From NCBI GenBank assembly GCA_009760855.2, contig WPIO01000003.1, positions 12,306,501 to 12,366,500 of the forward strand: a stretch of 60,000 bases of DNA, read 5' to 3'. A program made the position numbers and the translations under genes. Positions 1-11,064 of this stretch are shown here, in pieces; positions within the stretch are counted from its first letter, which is position 1; each line of letters starts with the position of its first letter. Source of the stretch: Cristatella mucedo (taxonomy: Eukaryota; Bryozoa; Phylactolaemata; Cristatellidae). Under the pieces are notes generated by a model. It saw only the letters and a list, made by a program, of their open reading frames with translations, did not search any database and was not told the origin of the DNA.

Positions 1-1569
1 CATCGACAGTATATGAAGACTACTATAGGTCGTACCAATCGCTCCTAGCAAAGTCCAAGTCTAGCTTCTGTAAAAACATTGTTGAATCACAGATGCACAA
101 TACAAAAATGCTGATGTTGACGATCAACCATCTCCTCAACCACTCCTAGATTAGCTCCTTACCAGACGATCCGTGTAATGATCTAGCTGATTGCTTCTCT
201 CGATTCTTTGTGCAGAAGATAGACAAGATCAGGGAGTCTATCCCTGCGATGGCAGCATCCCTCCTAGAATGTTGTCCCTTGATTCTTGGCTGCACCTCAA
301 TGTCTACATTTAAGCAGGTCACTAGTGATCCCTTCCTGAAGTTCATATCTCAATCAAAGAAGACAGCAAGTCCTTTGGACCCTATTCTCACTGTCCTGCT
401 CCTACCATTCCTATCAAGCGCACTGGAACGAGTCGTGGCAGACCAGCTGAACTCGTATATTGAAACTTTAAACCTTGCTAGTAAGTTCCAGTCTGTCTTT
501 AGAGTTAATCATTCCACAGAGTCAGCATTGCTTCGGGTATACAACGACCTACGTAGGAATGTAGACATGGGTCGAGTATCTCTGCTTGTTTTGCTCGATC
601 TGTTGGTAGCTTTTGACGCTATCGATCACCGAGTTGTTCTAGAGTGCCTTTCATCTCGCCTGGGCATTACTGGCACTGCTCTGTAATGGTTCAGATCTTA
701 TCTCAGTGGGAGACTCCAATCTGCACGAAATCTAGGTGTCATGTTCCAAGTGACCTTTCGTTAGACGACCACATCAGCTCCACAGTCAAGTCTGCATACT
801 TTCAGCTACATAACATTGCTACAATTCTGGCTTGTTTAGATAAGGATACCACGTCTAAGTTGGTCCATGCATTTATGACATCTCGTCTTGACTTCTGTAA
901 CTCACTGCTTGCTGGCCTACCGGCATGTGCAATCAGGCACTTACAGCTGGTGCAAAACTCTGCAGCTAGGCTCGTCTGTCATTAGAATTGCAGTTGCCAC
1001 ATACACCACTTCTCGTCGACATGCACTGGCTATCAGTCAAGCAACGGATCGATTTCAAGGTTTTGTTGCTCACCTTTAGGTCACTTGATTCTTTGGCTCC
1101 AGCCTATCTCTCAGATCTACTCCCCCACCAGGCCAAGCATCGTACCACCTGCTTTTCGGAATCCAACAGTCTACCAATACCTAGTACAAACCTCAAACCC
1201 TTTGGAGACCGTGCATATAGTTCGTATGCTCCCAAAGCCTGGAAATCCCTCCCGACCTGCGTCAGAACATCCCCTGACCTGACCACATTTAAAAAGAACT
1301 AAAAAACACACCTATTTAGGACAGCATTTAGTGGGTCCCTGTGATTCGTCCTTTATATGCTTATGCGTGCTGACACTGTGCATGCTGCCACTAACCACAT
1401 TTGCATGCTGACCCTGTGCATGTCACCCCTAACCATGTTATTCATGTTTTTTGTCAAGAATGATACCACTCACCGTTTGATCGGGTTTTCTTTACAGCAA
1501 ATGTTAAGCACCTAGAGAGAGATTGAGTTCTCTGAGGGCGCTTTATCAAGTGGACTTTTATTATTATTA
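1..1569 (+). mobile_element. CR1/L2-type LINE copy (family 1), cut by the window edge, internally deleted
   Basis: Translation in shifting frames shows the endonuclease-to-RT linker at the left edge (DLADCFSRFFVQKIDKIRES near 190-240), the start of the reverse transcriptase domain ([41 protein letters not shown] near 420-625) and the C-terminal region ([31 protein letters not shown] near 755-985). It ends at the family's 3' hairpin and a TTATTATTA tail near 1569. Compared with the copy at 51278-52769, about 390 bp of RT core, including the YADD segment, is missing at about 721-725. A second gap near 390 joins the linker to the fingers region, and there are stops and frameshifts. It is a dead copy. 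The 5' part continues beyond base 1. Confidence 0.9.
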
Positions 1570-1689
1570 AAGGTTGTGAGGAAAAAGGTTTTTTTTTAGT
1601 TTTTTCCAACAGTGTCAAATAAATCTTGGTGTCAGTCGGTAGTAGTTCGATGCTTTAGAAGCATAGTAACTGGAGGCCAGCTCCCTAGA

Positions 1690-2340
1690 GATTTGAAGTG
1701 ATGTATGGGCACAAATAATCGACCTGAGTCAGAAGAGCGGTGGTCTGTAATTGGAGGTCCGAGTGAAAGAAATTCACATAGGTAGGCCAATACGAAGAAA
1801 TAAATGGATGAGGGTTAATGTGAGTGACAGAATGTTGAAGTCGGTGCGCTGCTTCCAGTGGCAGCTAGTGAAGGTCTGTGAGAAGCGATGTAATGTGGTA
1901 ATTGCGACCTACATGTCAGGCAAGCCGAGCTGCCGAGTTTTGCACCAACTGTAAACTTCTTTTAGCATAAGCAGGACGACCTGCAAGTAGTTAGTCACGA
2001 AAGTCTAACTAAACTCGCGAATGCATAAACATTTCGGCTTTGGTTTCCTTATCTAAGAAAGTCCGAATATTGCAATGTTTAGTAAGTGAAAGTAGGCGGA
2101 CGTGACTGTGGAGCTGATGTGCTCATCAAGTGACAAGTCCTTTTGGAGGATGGCATGCAGATTCAATGCAGATGCTACAGAGTTATGATGTTGGTGGAGT
2201 CAGTTGAGGATAATGCTCTTCATTTTTTAAGTAACACTTGGTTTGACCATAACTGCCAAATTAAATTATCGTCATTCAATTTGAGAAAGAATGCTGCCAT
2301 CTAAGTGGAAAAGTTTGCAAAGCATGCTGTTAAGGATCCG
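1690..2340 (-). mobile_element. LINE family 1 fragment, RT C-terminal region, old
   Basis: Read on the minus strand it gives degenerate pieces of the LINE C-terminus, such as LSLDEHISSTVTSAYF (near 2110-2150) and a [10 protein letters not shown]-like stretch near 1930-1960, with stops between them. The sequence clearly differs from its neighbours at 1-1569 and 2493-3560, so it is an older insertion or another subfamily. No 3' hairpin or tail is visible; the DNA between 1570 and 1690 is unassigned. Confidence 0.65.
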
Positions 2341-2492
2341 GGAAAGTTTAATATGCTGGAAGGCAGGAAGGAATCAAAGCATGGTTACATGTTTGTATCA
2401 TCTGAATAAAAATTAAAGTCTTGATTATGCCTGGCGATTACATTGGCAAGAAGAAAAGTATACATTGTGGAAAGAAGTCGACCTAAAGACAA

Positions 2493-3560
2493 GTAATAAT
2501 AATAATAATAATGCACTTGATAAAGCACCCTCAGAGAACTCAATCTCTCTCTAGGCCCTTTACATTTACTGCAAAGGGAAATGCAATTGAATGGTGAGTA
2601 ATATCATTCTTGATAAACAAGTAAAATTAATAACATGTTAGGGGTGACATGCACAGGGTCAGCATGCAAATGTGGTTAGTGGCAGCATGCACAGTGTCAG
2701 CACACATAAACACATAAAGGACGAATCACATGGACCCACTAAATGCTGTCCTAAATAGGTGTATTTAAGTTCTTTTTAAATGTGGTCAGGTCAGGGGATG
2801 TTCTGACGCAAGTCGGGAGGGAGTTCCAGGCTTTGGGAGCATACGAACTAAATGCACGGTCTCCAAAGGATTTGAGGTTTACACGAGGTATTGGTAGACT
2901 GTTGGATTCCGAAAAGCAGGTGGTTCGATGCTTGGCCTGATGGGGGAGTATATCTGAGAGATGGGCTGGAATGAAGTGACCTAAAAGTGAGCGACTAAAC
3001 CTTGAAGTCAATCCGTTGCTTGACTGGTAGCCAGTGCAGGTCGGCAAGAAGTGGTGTAATGAGGCAACTGCGACGCTCACGACAGACAAGCCTAGCTGCG
3101 GAGTTTGGCACCAGCTGCAATCGCCTGATCGCACATGCTGGTAGGCCAGTAAGCAGTGAGTTGCAGAAGTCGAGACGTGATGTCACGAATGTATGGGCCA
3201 ACTTAAGACGTGGTATCCATATCTAAACAATTCCGAATGTTAGCAATGTTATGAAGCTGAGAATAGGCAGATTTGTCTGTGGAGCTGATATGGTCGTCAA
3301 TCGAGAGCTCGCTTTGGAATATGACACCTAGATTTCGAGTCTGTGGTCATGCCATACTCGATGTCTGGGGTCATGCCATACCCGATGGCTCGCTGATGAC
3401 AGCTGGCCGTTGACTTGCTTAATTCTGCCACTGAAATACGACCTAAACCGTTGCAGCATGGTGTTAGTGGTGCATAGGTGGAACGACGGGTACTAAAAAA
3501 TGATTCGGTGATCAATGGTATCAAAAGCTGCTGAGAAATTCTGCTCAACTAGCTAAGCGA
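2493..3560 (-). mobile_element. LINE family 1, 3' half with tail, rearranged
   Basis: On the minus strand this starts with a (TAA)n tail at 2493-2512 and the 3' hairpin (2513-2575). It continues through the C-terminal coding region ([60 protein letters not shown]) to about 3345, where homology to the intact copy stops at the same 'CTCGAAATC' site used by the deletion in the copy at 1-1569. A short duplicated stretch follows (TCATGCCATAC repeats, 3348-3385), then a piece of RT palm (FSAAFDTIDHRII-like, 3490-3560). Several frames are broken, so it is not active. Confidence 0.85.
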
Positions 3561-3744
3561 CTCTGTCTATGTCAGCATTCCTGACAAAGTAGTTATATAC
3601 TGGCATTAGTGCTTACCCATAAATTGATTTGCTCTAAAGCCTTGCTGGAGCTTACTTTCTCGGTTCGAAGTTTGGGTATTTGAGTTTAGCCGGTCTGACA
3701 CATCTCTTTCTAGAGTCTTTAATTTGAGCAGCAACAGGGAGCTT

Positions 3745-3930
3745 GCTGCCACTAACCATATTTGCATGCTGACCCTGTGCATATAACATCTGTGTTATGC
3801 TTGCTGACATTGAGCATGCTGCCACTAACCATTTGATCATGCCTCCTTTACAGCATATGTAAATTGCTTAGAAAGAGATTAAGTTATCTGAGGGCGATAT
3901 TCGAATGTAAAGTGTATATTATTATTATAG
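3745..3930 (+). mobile_element. LINE family 1 3' tail fragment inside an opposite-strand LINE region
   Basis: Only the 3' untranslated part is present: the 'GCCACTAACCA' motif (twice, at about 3750 and 3820), the AGAAAGAGATTAAGTTATCTGAGGG hairpin remnant near 3870-3895, and a TATTATTATTATAG tail at 3918-3930. It sits between minus-strand LINE segments, so it looks like a severely 5'-truncated insertion into an older copy. Confidence 0.8.
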
Positions 3931-4199
3931 GCAGACTGGGCAAAATCTGCTAAAGTTCTCTTGGTCTAGTGTCGGCTTTTAAATAAAAATAATTTAGTTG
4001 CGTAGATGGCCCAACAATAGCTCTTTGAAAAATGCTTCGATAGAACCTGTTGCTAAGGACACACTGACTATATTAGTTATGCAGGGCAGCAGTAAAATCT
4101 TGTCATCACAGAAAAGAGCAGTAGGTATGACGTCTAGAGTCATATTATTCTTAGATTGGGAAATTAAATTCTATATGAGGGCAGCATAGGCAGACTTGA

Positions 4200-4682
4200 A
4201 TGCGGACACGGCGAAAGAGCAAAGACCGGCAAACCAAGACTCCAGGGAGGATGTCACCTTTGGGATTGACTCTCTGATTTTGTCGATTTTGCTGACAAAG
4301 AAGGTAGAAAAATAAGTAGCTAGATCGTAAGTTCGTAATTATGGTTCCAACTTATCGGTGGTCACGCTGATAGTTGATGGTCGTCATCAGGATTTTTTTG
4401 AATGTGTATCAGCAATGGCACTATGTTCTCGTAGAAGCTAGATTTGACCTTGACTATGATTGTGTTCGCACAACCTAGAATAATAATCAGATGCCAGTCG
4501 ATGAGCTGTCAGTCCTGATTGCTATGCTTTTGCAAGCTTGCACTCAATACTCCTAGCTATCTTAACATCTGGAGTAAACCATAGGCTATCTTAGCAGGGA
4601 GTGGGCATACATTGTGCTTAGTCAGAAACTCGTACAGATCATCGGCAAACTCGTACAGTTCCTGCGTTGATGTTATTGAGGG
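4200..4682 (-). mobile_element. LINE family 1 endonuclease-RT linker region, unit 1 of a duplicated pair
   Basis: The minus strand matches the linker seen at 20-290 of the window: the reverse complement of 4240-4463 parallels the segment encoding DLAdcFsrFF-KIdKIRES. About 455 bp downstream the same content recurs (4683-5130). The two units differ by many substitutions, so they are either an old tandem duplication or two insertions that landed side by side. The stretch 3931-4200 is unassigned. Confidence 0.7.
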
Positions 4683-5735
4683 ACAGAATTCCAGGGAGGT
4701 GCTGCAACCTTAGGGATGGACTCTCTACTCTCTTATCTTGTTTATCTTGCTAACAAGAAGCTAGAGAAGCAATCGGCTAGGTCACCACAAAGATCACTTG
4801 GTAAGTCTGTGATCGGTTAAGGAGATGGTTAATGGTAGACATAAGCATTTTTGGACTGTTCATCTGTGATTCAACAGTATTTTTGTAGAAGCTAGACTTG
4901 GCCTTTGCTAGGATTGACTGGTAGGATCTGCAGTAGTCTTTGTATGCCTGATGATGAACAGTCGATCCTGATCTTTTATAAGATCAGGATTGACTGTCCT
5001 CAAGCTTGAACTAAGTTGACATAGCTAGTTTGATGTTTGTGGTAAACCATTGGCCTTCTGGGCGTCTGTCTTATTTTCTACATTGCGCTTAGTCCGTACA
5101 AACTCGTTAAGCACGTCAGCAAGTGTCATGTAGCATTCTACCTATCATGACAGGTCGGATGGGGGCTTTAGAAGCAGGGGCGAAAAAAAGATATTTTCTT
5201 TGACAGCATCGATATCAAGGTTCTTGAAGTTTTGTGGTTTGCAAATGATTTTGGATTCCGAGAAGGGCACACACTGCAGATTGAACCAGATTGGTGCATA
5301 ATGAGATGAGCAGGATTCGGTAATATTACGGGATGATAGCATGCACTTGTGGGAGAATATTTTATCGAGTGTACGACCCTTGTTGTGAGTGGGGTCATGC
5401 CTATTAGCCATAAGAGAAAAAGAGTCACTCAGTGCACGAAATTCAGCAATTAAGGCGTCAGTTAAGTCATCAAAGTGAATTTTGAAATCACCCATAATGA
5501 ATATAGATTGATCTTTTGCAACAAAATTGAAATGAGATTAGATAAATCTGTGCTAAAGGAGGACTTGGTACCTGGTGGGCGATAGATTTTGTCACCATTG
5601 GCAGCTTGTTGTCGGAGGTACTTAAAACAAGAGATTCGAAAGACTGCTTCGAGGGGGTCTGCAGCAGAGTTGTGATCCTTGTAATGAGTGGTAGGTGTTG
5701 ATTAGTTAGACATTAGGGTGGATCATAACTTAACC
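4683..5735 (-). mobile_element. LINE family 1 endonuclease C-terminus plus linker, unit 2
   Basis: Minus strand 5495 to 5145 encodes the C-terminal part of an APE-type endonuclease: MGDFKIHFDD (the GDFN-like catalytic segment), a HDPTHNKGRTLDKIFS loop, and SSHYAPIWFNL, corresponding to the conserved SDHxPI motif but with Tyr after His. Upstream on that strand, a YRPPGTKSSF-like motif near 5555-5590 also belongs to the endonuclease. Downstream (4683-5130) is the linker toward RT. This is the only endonuclease segment in the window. Stops separate the pieces, so it is inactive. Confidence 0.85.
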
Positions 5736-6852
5736 TGTCGGCCATGTGACCAAGTACAGTTGAATTTCTACGAAACCTCAAAGTACAGCTGAAAATTCTT
5801 GTTGAAGGTACGTGTCCTTGTTCTAGGTTTCATCAGCAGTGTCGAAGCCGATCCGACTGTAGCAATCCGACCAGGCGTTGTTGCCCTGGCAGCAGTCGCA
5901 GGCCTACTAAGCGCATACCGAAGTAAGGTGCGCGTGCTGTGCTCGACATCTTTTATGACAGTCGCAGCGTCGTCAGGTTGCTTTTTTTCTAGTGCCTGTC
6001 TGCACTGCTTTTTGCAGAGAGTGTCGTCAAGAAAACTTTCTATGCTACCACTGCTACCTTAATCGGTGCCTCAGCATGTTATCCACAAGAGGCGCTGCAA
6101 GTTAGCACGGCCGGCTATCGTTACGTTAAGGACACCGTACAGCGGCAATGGCAGCTCTACAGTAAGTACCTGCATCCACTAAAGATCAGGGCACCGTATT
6201 GGGGCATGCTGCACTGGCGCCATGTACTTGCACCAACGTTGCCATGCTGCTATTACGTCGGCCAGGCCTGGTGCGCTCATCGTGTGGCCGAAAGCCATCA
6301 CACACCGTTGCCTCTGCATGCACATGCTACTGGAGCTGTAGCTGCATCACTCGTGCCTCTTTTTTCCCATCCCCATACTCGCTTTGGCATCCACATGTGC
6401 TTCCATGCCTGTACATAGTAGCGACCAGTGCTGACCAGTCTGTATGGTGGAGACATTTTATTCAGTGGAACGTTTTTACTGCGATGTTCTGCTTGGCACA
6501 CTTTTTGCAGACGTGTAATGTAATGCATCTGTGTGTGTAACTCCACAAAGCCTCAATGACTGAGTGGGTATTGTGCTGGATAGTCTTTATTCATGGCGCG
6601 CATGACGCCGAAGTGGTTTTTGGTGCGCATACGGCAGCCAACAGTCTCATGCAACAAAGAGAACGAGAGAAGCATAGCTGAGTCAGCACGGCAGTCGAGG
6701 AAGTGAGTAGCACGGAAGTAGCAGCTCAAGGCGGCTGCAAAGGATTTACCAAAGTCGACACCAGGAGAGTAGATGTCGGTGCGTAAGAATGATGACAATG
6801 AGTTTCTTAGTCTAGGATCTAAAGAGCAAAAGCCTTTGTTGCCAACAGCCTT
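5736..6852. other. Intergenic stretch, no recognisable gene
   Basis: Moderately GC-rich sequence with several short open frames on both strands (the longest about 113 codons at 6199-6540) that show no domain, no repeat similarity and no convincing splice sites. I regard them as chance. Confidence 0.5.
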
Positions 6853-7012
6853 TAAAAAAATGCTAGCTGATTTAACAGCCTCTTTTTGTATAGCGACAGA
6901 AGAGCCTTTACGGCTATCGCCACCGCTTGCAGTGGCGATAAAGGATCGCCCACCGCAGGATTCGAACCCACGACCTCGATGCTGAGGTCGTGAAAAGCAA
7001 CCGTCTTACTTT
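6853..7012 (-). mobile_element. tRNA-derived SINE, family B
   Basis: On the minus strand the order is a B box inside the TCGTGGGTTCGAATCCTGCG motif (6950-6969), the body with a perfect 9-bp hairpin (TATCGCCAC/GTGGCGATA at 6915-6940), then the TCGCTATACAAAAAGAGGC element and a T-rich end near 6853. The head is shortened; the A-box half is poorly preserved. Relatives lie at 16772-16922, 35655-35812, 36225-36355, 36430-36545 and 55797-55968. Confidence 0.85.
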
Positions 7013-7082
7013 AAGAGAGAATATAGTTGCTAATTGATTGCCAAATAGGGGGAGCTATGGGCACGTAGAGGCTGAAACTAAT

Positions 7083-7565
7083 GTAGCAGTTCAGCTAGAT
7101 ATGGAGAAGCCAAGCCATCGCGGGCCTTGTGTGTCAGAGTACGCGTTGCTCCTTTGATCAACCAGGACACGTGGCTGAGTTTCTAGAATTTGATGACCTA
7201 CCATTCAGCCATTGTCAGCTGTTGATGCTTAATGGCTTTTTTTGGTTGCCCAGCCAAAGCTCCATTACTGTAATCCAGTCCAAAGGGCTAGTAAGATCTG
7301 TAGCCAGCCACCTTGGTAGATAGTCCATTATCTTGTACGTGGATCGAAAGTGACGACTGATGACTAGCTGTGGAAGCGATCTTCTAAATGAAGCTTGTAA
7401 ACGTCAAACAGTCGCCAAAGAGGACACCGGAATTAACAAGCACGTGATGGCAGTTGCACTTCAGAACCACCAATTACAAAAGCAATCTTCTAGTCCAGCA
7501 ATATATTTAGCGTCCTATGAGAAAGAGTTCGGTTTTATCACCGTTTAGTTCAAGGGGGACGGCAG
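7083..7565 (-). mobile_element. Second CR1/L2-like LINE family (family 2), RT C-terminal fragment
   Basis: Minus-strand translation gives KLNGDKTELFLIG (near 7520-7550), an NSGVLFGDCLTFTSFI motif (near 7390-7435), an AGYRSY-PFGLDYSNGALAGQ stretch and THKARDGLASPYLAELLH (near 7075-7130), in the order expected of a CR1/L2 RT C-terminus. The residues differ consistently from family 1 in the window. Frames are interrupted. Likely relatives are at 21690-22195, 29750-30060 and 34120-34420. Confidence 0.75.
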
Positions 7566-7568
7566 GTA

Positions 7569-7955
7569 ATGACCGAACAAATGGGCCAAAATGAATTTTT
7601 GCCTATTAAAAAGACGATTAGTTATAAATTTTGGTGGTTGACAGATGACCGGAACATGTTAAATAAAATTTATTTTGTAAGACTATTTAGATGGGAAGTA
7701 CTACATCGAGCTCAACAAAATGATGATAAGCATGCCCACAATAAAGTCAGTGGGGCAAACATCTGTTATGATCACGAGATCCAGAATATGGCCACCGATA
7801 AATCGTGCATGAAAAACTTGTTGGACCAAGCTGAAACTCTCCAGATAGCCAAACAATTAGAGCGCCTAACTGTTGCTAGAGTCATCAACATGGATGTGTT
7901 AAATCTCCAGCTATTAATAATGGTCTGTCACGCAAGACTATTTTGGCGATTATTC
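7569..7955 (+). other. 129-codon open frame, unrecognised, possibly retroelement-derived
   Basis: A single open frame starting MTEQMGQNEFLP. The stretch ATDKSCMKNLLDQAETLQIAKQLE loosely recalls the end of Ty3-type Gag proteins, where a leucine-rich segment precedes the zinc knuckle, but no knuckle, protease or LTR follows. It directly adjoins the LINE fragment at 7083-7565. It could equally be chance. Confidence 0.15.
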
Positions 7956-8689
7956 TAAGCTCTTTCATAAACAAAGTTGGGCAGACGGAAGGATATTGGT
8001 AGATCCCAACTGTGAGAGGCATGGTCATTGATTGAGATCTAATAGCAACTGATTCAAACGATCGCCCGTGCAAAAATCTGAAGGTGCCACAGTCAAGCGA
8101 TTCACCTAAACCGACAGCAACCCAAATTTTTCAAACCACGTGGACTGAAAGAATAAGAAACTGGGTCGTATGGCCTCAGACAAACAGCCACCAGAGCAAG
8201 GCACCGGTAATGTCTCGGTTAGAAGAAATCCATCGAGCTTTTCTTAGGCTGCCTGGTCTTGAATAAGGAGGCTTTGAAACAGTTGTATCAAAGAAGGACT
8301 GCAAGTTATTTGTTTACCGTAGTCGACTATTCATCGTTGTGATTAATGAATAGTTATATTCAGAGATACGGATGCCGGCGATCTCGTGACATTTTCTCTT
8401 ACCGAATTGATGACTGCCTGTCAATTTAGCTTGCCTGTCAGCATTGAGCCATAACCTGACCAGCTCATTCGGCTAGTGCCTGAGGCGATTAAGGCTCGTT
8501 TAGGCCGATTGGTCGTCCTGCCTTGCAATCCAGCCGTAAAATTTGATGCAAGCAGAACTGCTGGGCATTCATCCGCGTAGACAGGAATTCGTTGAAAGGG
8601 TTGCATGTAGTGATTTTGTACGGTTGCACACATGATTGTAACAAATTTTTGCGTCGGCTGCTGGTGATGGGCTTGAAGATGATTGTTTG
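7956..8689. other. Intergenic stretch, no recognisable gene
   Basis: AT-rich DNA with short overlapping open frames on both strands and no motif, repeat or RNA structure that I can support. Confidence 0.4.
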
Positions 8690-9841
8690 CCATCTAGATT
8701 CCAAACCCGTAGCATTGCCTGAGAACGAAGCCAAGGAAGCACCTGCTGTTGCTGCAGAGCTCTCGGGAGCGCCTGACGCTGCTACTGCACTCGCAGCCAC
8801 GCCTAAACCAGTAAGTGGCTGAGTTTGGAACTGATCTGTACCTTTCCATATTGTGTTCTCTAGGAAATGTGCTTAACAGCTAGCAGCAGTGTTAATGTAC
8901 TTGAAGATGGTTGGTTCATCTGCTGTTGCCACATCATCGACTACCTCTGACGGATGTAATGGTTTCCCATTGTCAGCATGGTCTTGTCTGCCCCAGTTCG
9001 ACCCCAGTGATTAGCACGATATTGCTTCTCTATTGTTTATGAATTGCAGAACATGAATGCCTTGGGTTTTGCCTGTCTATAATTGTATTAAATGTGTAGT
9101 TGATGAAAAACCCTGTAGGTTATACATTAACTTAGCTATTTCATGTAAAGTGCATGCTGAAATAAAAAACAGGCAAAAAAGGCTTAGAGGCACGCCGTTA
9201 TTAATAATCTTAGTTGTCTTATAAATTCAGAGCTAGTGCACTCTTTACCTCTTCTCCTCTTTGTGCCCACAATTGTAAAGATTGTGATGTGCTTTTATTA
9301 GGCTCCAGACCGTACCGTGTATGTTAGCATTGTTTTCTTAGGAGCCTGACATCCAAGTCAAGGCCACCCGATAGCTTATTGCCAGTGTAGCCAAAGCGAA
9401 GCTCAGCTGCCTATGTCATAAGCTATGTCTTGCAATTATGTCATGCTCATTCTGGGCTTTTTACAATCAGTCATTTCAAACGTATGCCCATGCATACCCT
9501 TGTTTGGAAGGCAATAGTCAGAGCAGAATAATTACATATCCCTTAGCGATTATTAATTATGATGATTATGCCAAGAGATTTATGAGTCAGCATTATTGCA
9601 TATACTATTGTGCTCGGCTTCAAGCTTCTACTATCGCTCGATATTCTGAGAGCGATTGCCTGTCAGATAAAGCCTAGTACTTTGACTGGCTAGGTAGGTG
9701 CTGTCGTGTGCCATTCATCATATAATTAATTCATGTTTTGTCCCATCCATTTCAGGCTGCCACGGAAACGAAGCCGTCATCGGAAGATTTTGGAATGTCT
9801 AAAGAAGAGGATAAAGACATGTATACTACCCGTTCGAAATA
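8690..9841 (+). CDS. Hypothetical two-exon C-terminal gene fragment, Ala/Pro/Glu-rich
   Basis: Two exon-like segments fit together in phase. The first (8690-8809) follows a CATCTAG acceptor and encodes a low-complexity acidic stretch with SKPVALPENEAKEAPAVAAE and ATPKP, ending at a strong GTAAGT donor in phase 0. The second (about 9756-9841) follows a pyrimidine-rich tract ending CATTTCAG, also in phase 0, and encodes AATETKPSSEDFG and KEEDKDMYTTRSK before a TAG. A third candidate (9341-9373) after TTTTCTTAG reads EPDIQVKATR then stop, in the same phase, and could be an alternative last exon. No family is recognised and no upstream exon was found. Low-complexity exons are easy to produce by chance, so this is tentative. 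Confidence 0.3.
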
Positions 9842-11064
9842 GAATTGCCTATTTAATGTGCAGGGACCCAAGGCAGGATTATCCGAATCTGGGTTGAAGT
9901 TGTATGACTATTTGACGGCACTGACGTTCATATTAAAAATAATATACTAGCTAAACAGTGCTTCATGTGTAATTCTGCTGTGCTATTTTCAGCTGGCCAG
10001 CTACCAAGCACACTAGGAACATACCACATATTTAAATCTTATTTTTGCACGTGCTGTAAAGGCGCGTGGGATTGATCCCAGCCTTGTGGGTTTGCTCCGT
10101 AGGTGTATATTAGTAATCTGTGCTGGCGAGCTGTATCGTTAGCTTTTTCTTAGTGCAGCTAACTTTATTGATAGTCCATTAGTCCCAGTGATTATTAGGG
10201 TGGTCCCGATTATCACAACTCCATTTAGTAAGGTAAATCAACTTGTAAGATATTTTCTTAATCGAATCCTCCCACAAAAGTACCTTTCAGTCAAAGATTT
10301 GGGACTTGTATCAATTTAAAATGGCTGTCTATTTCGTAAGAACTTGTCTACTGTATATGTTGCTCTACCATTAGAAGGCGATTTCGTTTTTGCCGTTCAT
10401 TTTTTGAGCTGCTAGCGACGTCAATATAGTCCACAAAGACTTTAGCTGAGAGGAACCAACAGGTATGGCCAAATATTAGAGATCCAGCAGGTAGTCACTT
10501 ATCTGAAAGAATGTGGTGGTATTGTACCTAACCAAGTCAGCTGGTTTCCTTGTTCATTCGGCAGAAGAAAGATGGCTTGAAGGCTCATTTGAGTTGTTAC
10601 ATGCTTTTCAGCAAGCAAGAACACGTAATCGAAAAATATAAATCCTACCAAGCCTCGAGCAAGTACCAATAGTGTCACATCCACATTTTTGGCTCCGGTG
10701 GCAGCCTTCAGTTTATTGTAAGTTATAAGGGTTACGAGAACAGGCCAGTCGCAGTGCGGATTTATTTGATTCGATAGAAAGAGCGATATCCAAACTTGAG
10801 TACCGTGCATGCCAACGGCTGGCTGCTGGAGTGCTTTCGAGTGGAGCCTCGAATGTGCATCCTTGCGCTCGAGCCTGAATTAGACTCATTAAAGCCTCAT
10901 CGCGTTCATGTGAGGGCAATTTTTTGGCGACGACTTTTGTGCCACAGTAAAACCTGGAAGGTTGTCTGTAAGCAATAGACGGTCGATAAATTAGTGCGAG
11001 CCAAGCCGAGGGAAGGGGAAGAGCAACGCCAGAGCCGACGGGAAGAAAGCAGTGGGAAAGCAAA
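9842..11064. other. Intergenic stretch, no recognisable gene
   Basis: AT-rich sequence with short frames only. The open frames at 10499-11063 on the minus strand have no recognisable domain. Confidence 0.4.

Noticed and set aside
6199-6540. 113-codon Cys-rich open frame
   Set aside because: No signal, domain or splice context; frames on both strands are of similar length.
10060-10130. Possible SINE or tRNA (GGGATTGATCCCAG motif)
   Set aside because: A short palindrome only; no A box, B box or family 3' end nearby.
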